A stretch of DNA of 64,000 bases, from positions 3,224,001 to 3,288,000 of the forward strand of contig CM121341.1 of assembly GCA_051530055.1 (NCBI GenBank), given 5' to 3'. The position numbers and the translations under genes are program-made. Positions within the stretch are counted from its first letter, which is position 1. Every line of letters starts with the position of its first letter. Shown piece by piece: positions 1 to 10,375 of the stretch. Under the pieces are notes generated by a model, which searched no databases, was not told the DNA's origin, and saw only the letters and a list, made by a program, of their open reading frames with translations. This stretch comes from Neoechinorhynchus agilis (taxonomy: Eukaryota; Acanthocephala).

Positions 1-396
1 TGCTTCCTGTCAATTCGTCTCGGCGGTTCAGGTTTTCCCGTTCGCAGCCGAGATCCCCGCTTGCACCCGACCGCACTACCCAATTTACGGTTGATCAGCA
101 GGGCTTCCGAGATAGAGAGTTCAATGGGATCTGATGCCCGATAAAGAACCCCAAAGTCAAAAACCGGGCTGGCTCCCTCGTGGCGGGTAGCGAAGTGAGT
201 GCCCCAGGGCGTTGATGCGTACGCTGGACTGGTCGGATTGCATGCATTACGCGCGTGCTCAGTGATGCGTTCACGCAGTGCTCGCTCTGTTTTCCCGCGT
301 CGTTACAGTTCCTGCAGGTGATCTCGTAGACGAGGTTGCTTGAGAAGCAATCGCTTTTTGCCCCAGCATTCTTCGGGCAAAAGAAATTATTCGCTA
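1..396 (-). mobile_element. Penelope-like element fragment, GIY-YIG end
   Basis: Minus-strand translation gives the GIY-YIG endonuclease part of a Penelope-like element (PLE), with pieces such as VYEITCRNC and TPWGTHFATRHEGASPVFD. The sequence closely matches the copy at 7914-8310 but lacks an internal piece. PLEs are retroelements that combine a telomerase-like reverse transcriptase with a GIY-YIG nuclease. Only the nuclease end is present, and the window edge cuts it. A fragment, not a functional gene. Confidence 0.8.
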
Positions 397-569
397 GCAG
401 GGCTTCCGAGATAGAGAGTTCAATGGGATCTGATGCCCGATAAAGAACCCCAAAGTCAAAAACCGGGCTGGCTCCCTCGTGGCGGGTAGCGAAGTGAGTG
501 CCCCAGGGCGTTGATGCGTACGCTGGACTGGTCGGATTGCATGCATTACGCGCGTGCTCAGTGGCCACC
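397..569 (-). mobile_element. Duplicated PLE GIY-YIG segment
   Basis: This is a second, nearly identical copy of the inner part of the preceding fragment (about 90-262), placed head to tail with it. It ends abruptly at about 569, where the R2-like element begins. The matching PLE sequence at 8161-8176 continues past this point, so the R2-like element or a rearrangement breaks the PLE here. Confidence 0.75.
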
Positions 570-3500
570 ACCGCCGTCAACGATGCCACCACCGCCGTCC
601 CCTCGCTTCGCTCGGGGACGGCCCACGCAAGGTGACGAATTAGCGACTACCCCGAAGTCACCGCCCAAAGCCAAGCAGTCAGACGATGGATCTAGCGACG
701 GATTAGATTCACCTCCCAGCGCTATACCTCCAAGAAGGCTCAGGACGATCTCAGCATCGGATAGGTTTTGCAGAAATTCCAAACTACATCACAATGTGTT
801 CAAATCGCCTACAATCGACGCTGGTGACGCAGATAATTTGAACGAGCTACTTATCGATCACGTGCAATCTGAGAAGACCAACGCTGCCGGGCTCCCACGC
901 GTCTCTACTGGTTTGTGTCCGGTTTGCGGTAAGTTTTTTAAATTAACAAATATGGGGGTTTTGTTTGTCCATGGTCCCCGAGATCTCCGCTGTAGTGGGT
1001 CTGGTTCTCCACCACAATTAACCGAACCGTTCGTGCCTGAGACCCCTCAGATCACCACTGATTCCATTTCGATACCTGATATCGTGCGGTTTCTGCCCAG
1101 GAACGTCCTGAAACGGATCCCCAAAGGCGCGCGATATCTGGTCGCCAAAGCATTTACGGGATTGCTCAATGATTGCCTGCAAACGAACTGTGCGCCTTCA
1201 TGGACACGGCTCTTCGCTTTCCCGCGCTTAGTCCTCTGCACCAGCGGTGATTTGTCTTTGACATCAACAATCAAGGAAAGGTTAGATTCCTTTGAACAAA
1301 TATTTAAAAATTTTGAAAGGAATCTCCGCGAGGTTTCTAAGGGACGCACGAAGGAAGAGTATCGCTGCCGTTTTTCAAAGCGATCACTGACTGAGCGTGT
1401 CTCTTCGAAGCTTGCGGACGGGGATGTTCGGGGGGCTGTTCGGTTATTGTCATCCTCCGACAGTTTCGCAAAAGGAGACAGCGAGACGCTACAAATACTC
1501 CGGTCGAAGCACCCATGTAGTAGCGGAAGCTTTGAAATTCCATCTCCTCCCATTCAGGACAGGACGCCCACTCAAATTTCAGAAATGAAAAAGGCCATCT
1601 CAACTTTTGCAAATGGTTCGGGTCACGGGCTTGACGGACTAAGGCCTCAGCACTTAAAGGACATGATGTCCTTTTCAACTGGTGAAGCAGCTCTCTCTAG
1701 AAAGTGCGCTTTCTCGAATAGTCGACCGCCTGACTGGAGAGGACCTGAACCCCGTTGCAAAAGACCTATTTTTCGGAGCATCATTATGTGCTCTCACAAA
1801 AAAAGATGGTGGGATTCGTCCCATCGCCGTATCTTCGACGATACGCCGACTTGCAGGAAAAATTCTCTGCAAACGTATTACAGAGAAAACCGGGCAGCAA
1901 CTTCGTCCAGTCCAACTGGGCTGCTGCACATCCTGCGGGGCGGAAGCTATCGTCCACTCGCTCCGAAACTTTGCTACGAGTAGCTCAGCGCCGTGCGTGA
2001 TTCTTAAGTGCGATTTTCGGAACGCCTTTAACTCTCTTAATAGAGAAAGCATGTTCCGCGCAATTAGGGATCACGCACCAGAAGCCTTCCAGTATTTTCT
2101 CAATGCCTACGGGACGGCGATTCCTTTGCTTTTCGAAGACCACCTCATTTGGTCCGAAAGAGGAGTGCAGCAAGGAGATCCCCTCGGTCCAATCGGATTC
2201 TCCCTAACAGTAAACCCAATAGCGCATTCTCTCCATTCCAGCTTCAACGCTTGGTACTTGGATGACGCTACGCTCGGAGGTGATCCCTCCGTTGTACTGC
2301 GCGATTTGGAGACGCTGATTAGGGAGACCTCGAAGATGGGCATTGAGCTTAATGCTGGAAAATGTGAGCTCCTTGTACTGAATATTGGAGACGCCGCTAA
2401 AGTCAAAGAACTAATGGCTGGGTTCGAGGCCGTAGCTCCAGGTCTGAAACTCGTGACTCGGGAACAACTCAGCCTCTTGGGCAGTTGTGTCTTCGATTCA
2501 AATGTGGAAGATGAGATCGGCCATATCATACCGAAACTTTCGTTGCTGTGCGATAGGGTGTGCGCTCTCTCGGCTCATGAAGCCTTGTTTCTCATAAAGA
2601 ACGCGCTCTTCATCCCCAAATTATTGTACAAGGTTCGCACAGCAACATTTTTCAAACACAAAGAAGGATTGGCAAAGCTGGACAATAAGGTGAGGGCTTG
2701 CCTCGAGCGTATTTTAAATGTCCAGCTCTCAGATGAGGCGTGGCGACAAGCTTCTTTGCCTGTGTCATCTGGGGGATTGGGAATTCGGGCACTAGTCGAC
2801 CTTGCTTTGCCGGCCTTTCTTGGATCGTTTGAGGGGAGCCTACCAGTCTCGAAGAACATTTTGAAAGAAAAGTTTTGTCTTGACCGGGATTTCGTGGTGG
2901 CGGTTGAGGAATGGTGCCAGCAGACAGGCGCTAACCAAGTTCCCGTGAATGGCCTCAGACAGTCGATCTGGGACGGACCTCTTGTCGCGAGAGCTCACAG
3001 CTCTCTTCTTTCAGGTTCTCGCGATGGGGTCGTCCGAGCTAGACTGTTGGCAGTTTCAACACGAGAATCTGGGGCGTGGTTGGAGGCTGTTCCTCTGGCA
3101 TCTGTGGGAACTCTTCTTACTGACGAGGTGACGAGGATCGCAGTATCCTTAAGACTCGGTCTCCCGATATGCACGCCCCATCGCTGTCGATGTGGGTCTT
3201 TGGTTGATGCTTTCGGGCGACACGGTCTCGTCTGCAGAAGGTCAGCAGGAAGGTTTTCACGCCATTCTGAAATCAATAACGTAATTTCTCGGGCGTTGAG
3301 AACGGCGAACTTCCCGAACATCCTGGAACCCGCCCACCTCTGCAGACTAGACGGCCGTAGGCCCGATGGAATTTCGGTCTTCCCGTGGCGGGAGGGCAAA
3401 TGCCTTCTCTGGGACGCCACGTGTGTGGACACCCTCGCAGCCAGCAACATCCCCTACTCCCTCGAAATCGCCGGTGGTGCCGCCAGTGCAGCGGAAGGGA

Positions 3501-3930
3501 GGAAGGTACGAAAATATATGCAGCTACCGAGGGCTCACTATTTTGTCCCCTTTGGGGTAGAGACGTATGGAGCGCTCGGCAGCTCGGCACTCTCTCTGCT
3601 CAAGGATCTCTCGAAGAAATTGAGAGAGGCAACCGGAGACTCAAGAGCAGGCTTATTTCTTCGACAAAATATCTCGCTGGCAGTACAACGGGGCAATGCT
3701 GCCAGCGTGATGGCGACGGTCGAGGAAGGACAAAAGCTGGAATTTGGTGGGAGGTGGTGAATGTAAAGAAAAGTAACCAAATTAGAAAACTGTATGACAA
3801 AAAAAAATTTAGACATTGTAAAAAAAAATTTATTGAATTTAATCGTTAAAACGATCCCAAGCTGAAACATCGAGCATTACTCGGTACATCTTTTCTAGGT
3901 GTGAATAATGAATAAAACCTGTTGTGTGTT
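570..3930 (+). mobile_element. R2-like non-LTR retrotransposon, near full length (copy 1)
   Basis: RLE-type LINE. The first reading frame (about 580-1690) has a C2HC zinc finger (CPVCGKFFKLTNMGVLFVHG, then C) that in the R2 group binds target DNA, and then the start of the reverse transcriptase (HGLDGLRPQHLKD). The second frame (about 1682-3760) carries the rest of the RT: KKDGGIRPIAV, the CDFRNAFNSLNR region, GVQQGDPLGP and catalytic YLDDATLGG. It ends in a restriction-like endonuclease with a CRCG...HGLVC knuckle and RPDG...LLWDATCVD. The two frames are offset by one base near 1684-1690, and copy 5 at 30.8 kb shares that offset. An AATAAA near 3911 may end the 3' UTR. It is GC-richer than the host genes. 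The first track frame starts inside PLE DNA, so the true element start is probably just after 570. Confidence 0.88.
1682..3760 (+). CDS. R2-like LINE reverse transcriptase plus restriction-like endonuclease
   Basis: This open frame of 692 codons carries most of the RT and the C-terminal nuclease of copy 1. Visible in order are RT fingers (FFGASLCALTKKDGGIRPIA), the palm motif with catalytic Asp pair in YLDD, thumb, a CCHC-like knuckle (CRCG...GRHGLVCRR) and the PD-(D/E)xK-like nuclease segment (RRPDGISVFPW, CLLWDATCVD). The reaction known for the family is target-primed reverse transcription at a nicked site. The frame has no in-frame stop, but its N-terminal part lies in the other frame, so translation of a complete protein would need a frameshift. 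Otherwise the copy is defective. Confidence 0.85.
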   Translation: MKQLSLESALSRIVDRLTGEDLNPVAKDLFFGASLCALTKKDGGIRPIAVSSTIRRLAGKILCKRITEKTGQQLRPVQLGCCTSCGAEAIVHSLRNFATSSSAPCVILKCDFRNAFNSLNRESMFRAIRDHAPEAFQYFLNAYGTAIPLLFEDHLIWSERGVQQGDPLGPIGFSLTVNPIAHSLHSSFNAWYLDDATLGGDPSVVLRDLETLIRETSKMGIELNAGKCELLVLNIGDAAKVKELMAGFEAVAPGLKLVTREQLSLLGSCVFDSNVEDEIGHIIPKLSLLCDRVCALSAHEALFLIKNALFIPKLLYKVRTATFFKHKEGLAKLDNKVRACLERILNVQLSDEAWRQASLPVSSGGLGIRALVDLALPAFLGSFEGSLPVSKNILKEKFCLDRDFVVAVEEWCQQTGANQVPVNGLRQSIWDGPLVARAHSSLLSGSRDGVVRARLLAVSTRESGAWLEAVPLASVGTLLTDEVTRIAVSLRLGLPICTPHRCRCGSLVDAFGRHGLVCRRSAGRFSRHSEINNVISRALRTANFPNILEPAHLCRLDGRRPDGISVFPWREGKCLLWDATCVDTLAASNIPYSLEIAGGAASAAEGRKVRKYMQLPRAHYFVPFGVETYGALGSSALSLLKDLSKKLREATGDSRAGLFLRQNISLAVQRGNAASVMATVEEGQKLEFGGRW

Positions 3931-4534
3931 TGTCAGTGCATTCAATTAATTCCCAGTAATTCAAAATTTACTGATGATTGGAAACAAGACGAAAGGAAAG
4001 AAATCTGATAATTTCCTTGTGATATCCGAGGACCGGAATTTTCGAGATTGTTATCCCTTTTTGTGCAATTTTTCGACTTTTTGTGACGCTTCTCGCGGCG
4101 AAAATCCGACATTTTCAACGAATTAATAGTTTTTGTGTTATAATTGTTTAGTAGTTTTTTGCTTTTTTGTATTATCTTCTTAAATTTATATTAAATTCAT
4201 AGCTCGATTGTCGAAAACTGCGATTGTACCCAAAATTGTGTATCTCTTTAATTGAATCGCTTGATAATTCATTTTTTTTAGGCAAAATGGACTTTAGTGG
4301 CTTGGTGCGATGCTCGTTTGCGGTTTAAACGGTTTTTGAGAAAGTTGATCTCGACCTGTCATGAGTTTTTTTGATAAACAAAAAATATACAATAAATGTT
4401 TGTTGTTTGCCTTCAAAACTCCAAACAATAAGAAAAACATATTTGTACGGAAAATGTTTGTAGTGTGAAACGAATGTGATTTAAGAATATCCTGCACCCA
4501 TCCTAAACTCCGACAGATTGATCGATAACGCCTA
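3931..4534. other. Intergenic, AT-rich
   Basis: I see no coding potential or structured element here. It separates the R2-like 3' end from the tetraspan gene and should contain that gene's promoter. Confidence 0.5.
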
Positions 4535-5497
4535 ATGAATCCTACAAAGTTCAAAGCATTGAGTATCGCAACTGCGATTTTCTTCTTTGCAAGTTCAATC
4601 TTAAGTTGGGTCTCACTGTGCAGCAATCATCCATGGTCACGAGTTCCGGATACGAAAATCACCATCAGAATCTCCGGACATTCATCCATGTCTCCGATTT
4701 ATTTCCTTCTCATTGAAGGTGAGTTTCCTTCTTGTTTCTTTTATAAAATCGCTTTCGTTAGGAGGACTAATGCGCACATTGCTGCTTATGAGCGCAGGAA
4801 TCGAAACTGCGGCTTTTCTCATGGCCGTGTCTCATTTTCTATGCCAAGGACGAGTTCGGATATTGTGGCTGCAACTTTCCTCTGTTTTTTGGACAAATCT
4901 CTTGTAAGTGTCGCCTACTATTGTAAATATTCTTGATATTGGCCTTTAGTGACCTATCAACTAATGGGAATGGGATCATTTACTTTATACGTCAACGAGA
5001 AGGGTCATCGATTTTGCTACCCATTTTATTTGGCGATGGGAAGCTGCCTTTCCTCGATCTTAGCCTTTGTAGTCTCCCAAACAGTGACGTATATTCTCGG
5101 CACGAATATTCTCAGATTGTTTGATGATGGATTTACTGAGATACGGCCAAAGTATCTGCAGCGCAGCGGGTAAGAAATGATCAATTTCTATTAAGTATAA
5201 TTCAATTATTTAAATTTAAGTACTTTAAAAGCGAATCCTGTAGTTAATCCATTCGCCAAGGTGAAGAAATCATCAGAAGAGTTTTCTGGGACGCATGTTT
5301 CTCCACTGAAATATTTCCCAGATGAAGAAGCCATCCAACTTAATCAATTAGACAACCATTCTGGCCCAATTAAAACGGATTCCCTTCATCCGGAGAGGTC
5401 TATGGATACGCCACGATCAGACATAGGCAATCCAATTCTATACGATCGAATGTGGTTTTGGGAGAAAATGTTCAGCCTTTCATTAGCTCCAAATTAA
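4535..5497 (+). CDS. Four-exon tetraspan membrane protein, family not recognised
   Basis: Exons are 4535-4718, 4762-4903, about 4950-5169 and 5221-5497, with introns of 43, about 46 and 51 nt. The product is roughly 240 residues with four hydrophobic spans: AIFFFASSILSWVSLC, LLMSAGIETAAFLMAVSHFL, SSVFWTNLL...MGMGSFTLYV and YLAMGSCLSSILAFVVSQTV. A soluble tail of about 90 residues follows. The topology resembles the claudin/PMP22 or FRAG1/DRAM-like four-pass families, but no diagnostic motif decides between them. Introns 1 and 3 join in phase. The obvious GT-AG ends of intron 2 (4904-4949) leave the frame off by one base, so that boundary is uncertain or the copy carries an indel. An AATAAA lies just after the stop, near 5520. 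Confidence 0.65.
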
Positions 5498-5639
5498 CCA
5501 AAATTAATTATTATTTACTCAATAAATAAGTTAACCTTTATGACAGGTCAGCTTAGTTGTGATTTTAAGAAAACTGGGAAATTCGATATTGTGAAGAATT
5601 CGATTTCAACGATCATCAACTTCTATTTCTAATATTCGA

Positions 5640-6190
5640 TTTTCCATTTCCATGCTCCAAATAAAGGTGGATAAAAGCATACTACGCATGCAACCCTGAT
5701 TTCCCTCGCCTTCAATTCTCTTTTGCTAATCACATTCTCAACTCGCGTAAGCCCTTTCTTGTACATAAACTCGCCTAATATTCCATTCACCTCTGGTGGG
5801 AAAACACTTAAATCTTTCGTCAACCTCTCAAACTCAGACCTCTTTGCTATACTAAACTCCATCAATGCACAACTTTGTGACTCGCCTAATTTCTTATTCC
5901 CAATTAGGCTCTTCGCTTTAACATCCCTAGATATAATTGATCCACTAACCCACATAACCAACCAAAGTTTCAAGACCGGAATCTTCCCAAATTGCCTTAA
6001 AACTTCTCGGGTTTCACTGCTCCCGAAAGCTGGTAAACTTATATTCATCTCATGTTTTCGACCCATTTCTATCTTAACTTTCTTCTCTAAGGTCTTTGAG
6101 AAATGCTTTAAAGCACACCTTCTGCCAATCTTCAATCGAAAAATTTCATCCATTCAATTAGGTTTCCGGCTTTTCGTGTACGGACGCCCC
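5640..6190 (+). mobile_element. LINE reverse transcriptase fragment (CR1/Jockey-like)
   Basis: Translation of 5723-6253 gives an N-terminal RT piece: SFKTGIFPNCLKTSRVSLLP, then FRPISILTFFSKVFEKCF and SSIQLGFR. This is the fingers region (RPIS..., KV+E+) of APE-type LINEs. No palm with the catalytic Asp pair is present. It resembles the LINE at 52.6-53.0 and 63.0-64.0 kb but is not the same segment. A 5' and 3' truncated fossil. Confidence 0.7.
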
Positions 6191-6305
6191 TCTTTGCATC
6201 TACGATTCTCTTTTTTTATAAATTCGGATTCAAGGTTTCAGAAATTTAGATAGAATACTTGGCGTACAGGTCAAAATGTCTGCGTTTCGTTTTCGAGATA
6301 GTGAG

Positions 6306-7545
6306 AATGTAAATTGGGATTCCAATGCCCTCTGTCGGCTGCCAGGGATGCTGAAACAATGCTCCTTAATGAACTAGTCAAACAAAGCCAATTCCTAGAA
6401 ATAATCATTTTTTTTCATTCCTTTACAGTTCTTACACGACCGTTTAAGTCCATCTCTATGCTTACAAAGTCATCCTCAACAAAATCTGCATCCTCTCCTT
6501 GCTTATTAATGGGTGCGCCGTCTTCATAGATCTCTTGCTTTACCGCATTCAGTAAAGTTTGCTTCAAGTGTAATCATTTTGCTTTTAGGTGCCAACAAGC
6601 TTTTCTGCCGATTGTGTAGTCGACGTATTCGACTGTTCGTGTAACTGGGCAGCGAAAATTTCGAATGAAGTCGGATCAGAGCTACGCAGGTTGAATCGCT
6701 CGCGGTCACGAGAATCTGACATTGAAGAGTTATGAATTCTCGTTACCAGGGGTGAGTTGCAACCATTGAGGGGTAATTGCTCGTTACCGAAATCTTCCCA
6801 TCAAAGATTAAGAGTCTCCACGAAATATTCATCCAAAGTGTAATTCTCGCTAAGAACGGATTGAACTATTTTGTTGATTGCTTCATACGATCCCATATAA
6901 GCTGACAGAAAAATATCGACTGCTTTTCGAATACCCAAACTGCCGGACGGCGGTTGTAAAGAAATCACTTATGAAAAACAAGCAATCGAAGATCGAATTC
7001 GTAATCACATAATCATCAAAACTCCGCACCAATGAGGTTCGGGACAAAGCTCTTCAGATGGTTTCCCTGTCGCTGTCAGATGTTATGAAGGTGTGTGAAA
7101 ACGTGACTGCGGCATTGAAGCACGAGTAGTGCTGCGGAGTTTTGATGATTATGTGATTACGAATTCGATCTTCGATTGCTTGTTTTTCATAAGTGATTTC
7201 TTTATCGTAGAATAGGCACAACCGCGCCTTACACAATCGGCAGAAAAGCTTGTTGGCACCTAAAAGCAAAATGATTACACTTGGAGCAAACTTTACTGAA
7301 TGCGGTAAAACAAGAGATCTATGAAGACGACGCATCTATTAATAAGCAAGGAGAGGATGCAGATTTTGTTGAGGATGACTTTGTAAGCATAGAGATGGAC
7401 TTAAACGGTCGTGTAAGAACTGTAAAGGAATGAAAAAAAATGATTATTTCTAGGAATTGGCTTTGTTTGACTAGTTCATTAAGGAGCATTGTTTCAGCAT
7501 CCCTGGCAGCCGACAGAGGGCACTGGAATCATGGTTAATCCCAAA
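6306..7545. repeat. Nested inverted repeat with ~310-bp outer arms
   Basis: The segment at about 6318-6625 returns as a near-perfect reverse complement at about 7230-7542. Inside it, 6957-7028 returns inverted at 7133-7204. The left half also contains an extra ~330 bp (6630-6956) that is R2-like LINE sequence on the minus strand and is absent from the right half. In the plus direction the right arm encodes an open stretch ending EDDFVSIEMDLNGRVRTVKE followed by a stop, so the arms derive from some coding sequence. The whole could fold into a long hairpin. Confidence 0.8.
6630..6956 (-). mobile_element. R2-like LINE fragment
   Basis: The minus strand reads like the post-RT region of the R2-like family, for example the stretch around 6800-6845 encoding SENYTLDEYF, and an N...SPLVTRIHNSS stretch. 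It matches 62320-62580 closely at nucleotide level. It interrupts one arm of the nested inverted repeat. Confidence 0.7.
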
Positions 7546-7559
7546 GTAGCCAGATTAAG

Positions 7560-7645
7560 TAACAAGCTTTTCTGCCGATTGTGTAGTCGACGTATTCGAC
7601 TTTTCATGTAACTGTTCAGCCAAAATTTCTAGTGCCATCGTCGTT
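7560..7645. repeat. Short direct copy of 6597-6670
   Basis: This stretch repeats about 70 bp found at 6597-6670 in the same orientation, starting AACAAGCTTTTCTGCCGATT, with a few substitutions. It lies just outside the nested inverted repeat, so the right side carries both an inverted and a direct copy of this sequence. Confidence 0.7.
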
Positions 7646-7913
7646 TTTGATAATCCAAATTGGGCATCATAAATAGCAGATTTTTTAAACTGTTCAAAGC
7701 GAATTCTATAACCAAAGCCATAGTTCTTCAGTTAGTCGCCTTTCAATTTTTAGACCAATAACGTCGATTATCGACAACAAAACTTCAATAAACTTAGGAT
7801 CAAATTAACTTTTCTAGATCTGCTTTTAAAGCTTTTTTGCCTGCATTTACTGTTGCTTGTAGCTATTGCAATCTATACATTTAGTTTGAAGATTGGAGTT
7901 CACAAGAGGTCCA

Positions 7914-8330
7914 TGCTCCCTGTCAATTCGTCTCGGCGGTTCAGGTTTTCCCGTTCGCAGCCGAGATCCCCGCTTGCACCCGACCGCACTACCCAATTTA
8001 CGGTTGATCAGCAGGGCTTCCGAGATAGAGAGTTCAATGGGATCTGATGCCCGATAAAGAACCCCAACGTCAAAAACCGGGCTGGCTCCCTCGTGGCGGG
8101 TAGCGAAGTGAGTGCCCCAGGGCGTTGATGCGTACGCTGGACTGGTCGGATTGCATGCATTACGCGCGTGCTCAGTGATGCGTTCACGCAGTGTTCGCTC
8201 TGTTTTCCCGACAAAATTGCAGGAACGTCCTTCGTCCTTACAGTTCCTGCAGGTGATCTCGTAGACGACGTTGCTTGAGAAGCAATCGCTTTTTGCCCCA
8301 GCATTCTTCGGACAGTGCTTGCACATCAGA
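7914..8330 (-). mobile_element. PLE GIY-YIG endonuclease segment
   Basis: The minus frame ending near 7847 encodes a CxxC-led GIY-YIG module: LMCKHCPKNAGAKSDC, VVYEITCRNC, NFVGKTERTLRERITEHARN, then ATRHEGASPVF and a tail with LRTGKPEPPRRIDR. These are the standard features of PLE GIY-YIG nucleases: GVVY-I-C..C, the YVG-T-R-L..R..EH core, and the downstream E. It is the best-preserved PLE nuclease of this family in the window. It sits in the opposite orientation to the PLE RT piece that follows, so the element is rearranged. Confidence 0.85.
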
Positions 8331-8339
8331 CAGGTCTTT

Positions 8340-8860
8340 GGGCAGAGGGATAGTGAAGGGAAGGCCAATCATCTCAGCCATCAATGGACCAGCATACAGA
8401 GTGTCCAAGTTTCTTGCTCGCGTTCTGAGTCCTATATTGAAGAGCTCGCCATCGTTTGTGACCAACTCTGCACAAATGTTAGACCTTTTGGACGCTAGAA
8501 AGGACGAGCTCAGTCGCAGCAGGGTAGTGTCCTTCGACTTTGTGAGCTTGTACTCCAATGTCGACAATCAAGCGGCACTCATAATGCTGGGTAAGAGACT
8601 GTGTGAGGAAAGGAATACAATCGATTTGTGTGGCTTAGAGATCGAAGATGTGATGGTGTTGACCCGTCTTGTGTTGGAATGCAACCCGGTTTCAATACAA
8701 AAACCGGCTATACAGGCAAGTCCGTGGTCTCGCGATGGGCAACTGCCTAGCTCCCATATTAGCTTGCACTTTCCTTGATGGGTTGGAAAGGCATCACATC
8801 TACCCACAATTGTCGTCGAGTCAACCCGTTTCTAAAGTTTTTTACGAATGAATGCCAAAA
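8340..8860 (+). mobile_element. PLE reverse transcriptase segment
   Basis: Plus-strand frames show PLE RT hallmarks: RPIISAINGPAYRVSKFLAR, VVSFDFVSLYSNVD (first catalytic Asp region) and RLYRQVRGLAMGNCLAPILA (the GLAMG-PLAP motif). The part carrying the second catalytic Asp pair is not seen. This segment is orientated against the GIY-YIG piece on its left and is a fossil. Confidence 0.82.
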
Positions 8861-9364
8861 AACTATTTATTCAAACTATCGATGGATACAGCCATCGAAA
8901 CTAACTGAGATCTGCCGTTCTCAGTTAAACCGGGTGAAGATACTTCTTAAACCTTGACTTTTCGTACGAAAACTCATCGTGATATAATGGGTAGCCCGCA
9001 CCAAAGAGTTCGTATAGAGCTGTACTCGTGATTCCGGAAAAAAGATTGATATTTCTCATAGAGCCAAGACAGTGCTGATAGAGTAGGACAAATTCTGGGA
9101 TATTGTTCAAGAGATCCTGCGACTTAAGGCGACTATGCAAAAAGAGTGCGAGGAGCAAGAATTTCAATAGGCATTTTGTTCCACATTCTCCAGTAAAAGA
9201 CGCAATTCCAAATCAATAATCAAATCGCGAATGCACCACGCAAATCTCAACTCTCGATATTTGTTGATTGTTTCTAGTACTCTCGTTAACTCAGCAATAA
9301 TTAGGACGTTAGTTCTTTGAAGATATTCTTAAAATTTAAAAATACCGCTGACAATATGTAAAGG

Positions 9365-9640
9365 TTAAGCGAACTTCTTAAAACTAATCAACCACGTGAC
9401 TACCTGCCCTTCCTGAACATAAAGCTAAAAGCAGACAATCCTGCCGAACACAACTGGTTCAGGAAACCGTGCAAGAAGGATATTGTCCTGCATCGACGAT
9501 CGCACCGGCTGCGAACGGGAAAACCTGAACCGCCGAGACGAATTGACAGGCACACGGACACCGGCGCCGAAATATCGGATTCAATAAAAGATTGTGTGTG
9601 TGTCCCTCAACGTCTAAAAAAAATCAAAAAAACCATATAC
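9365..9640 (+). mobile_element. PLE RT tail joined to GIY-YIG C-terminus, with hairpin
   Basis: The plus strand encodes LNIKLKADNPAEHNWFRKP, typical of the end of a PLE RT, followed at once by RLRTGKPEPPRRIDR, the end of the GIY-YIG domain. The intervening sequence is missing. Just after it, 9561-9580 reads CCGGCGCCGAAATATCGGAT, the same GAAATATC signature found at several hairpins in the window. This ties that signature to PLE 3' ends. Confidence 0.7.
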
Positions 9641-9699
9641 ATGAGGATACACAATAAAGAGGCCTTCAATCAGCTTAAACTCCGTTAGGATATCATGCC

Positions 9700-10375
9700 T
9701 ACAAATAAAATCTAAGTTTTTTTACAAAAGGTATTCGTTTTATTTTGAAGATATTCTCAATTGTACAATTAAGGGCGAGGACGGTGAATAATTATGTTAT
9801 ATCTTAAAAATCTAAGTTTAAAACTTTAATTGTATTATACATTGTAAAATTCCCAAATCTGGGCATTGCCATATCAAAAATTGCGATTCGGTTAAATTAA
9901 TCGAATTTCTAAAACACTAAATAATAAATTCCCCGAGGTACAAAATTCAATATTTTATTTTGATGTGATTTGAAATCAAAATAAAAAAAATTAAGCCATA
10001 AAATTGGAAAAGCGTTCCTTGTAATGAAATTCTTTTGTTTTTGTGGTCACAAAAATGGTAACGAATCAATGGTCGCTTTAAAAAAAACTCCACAAATCTT
10101 GCGAGAAAAAGTAGTGATGTTTAAGTGCTCGATTTTTCCCCCAAGTTTATCTCTTTGAAATATGGTTTAAAGGATTTTTATTGAACCTTTATTAAGTCAA
10201 TTCTGTCTGCATTCTCAAAGAAAAGTGTGAATTCTAAAGATTTTCCTACTCTTTTTCCGACGAAAAAAGATTTTGGAAACAGTCACCGGACGTAATGTTC
10301 AAGAAATTTAATCACTTCGATACTCTTTTAATTCTTTTAAAAATCATTACAAAATTGTATCTAAGATTATAGAAA
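9700..10375. other. Intergenic, AT-rich
   Basis: I see no gene or repeat here. It should hold the CC2D2A promoter, but no clear TATA box stands out. Confidence 0.5.

Noticed and set aside
511-580. R2-like ORF starting at 511
   Set aside because: The first codons are reverse-strand PLE GIY-YIG sequence, so the frame is open there by chance. The element begins after ~570.
558-782. Minus-strand proline/glycine-rich frames and similar antisense frames inside LINEs
   Set aside because: They are shadows of the RT and nuclease frames with no homology and biased composition.
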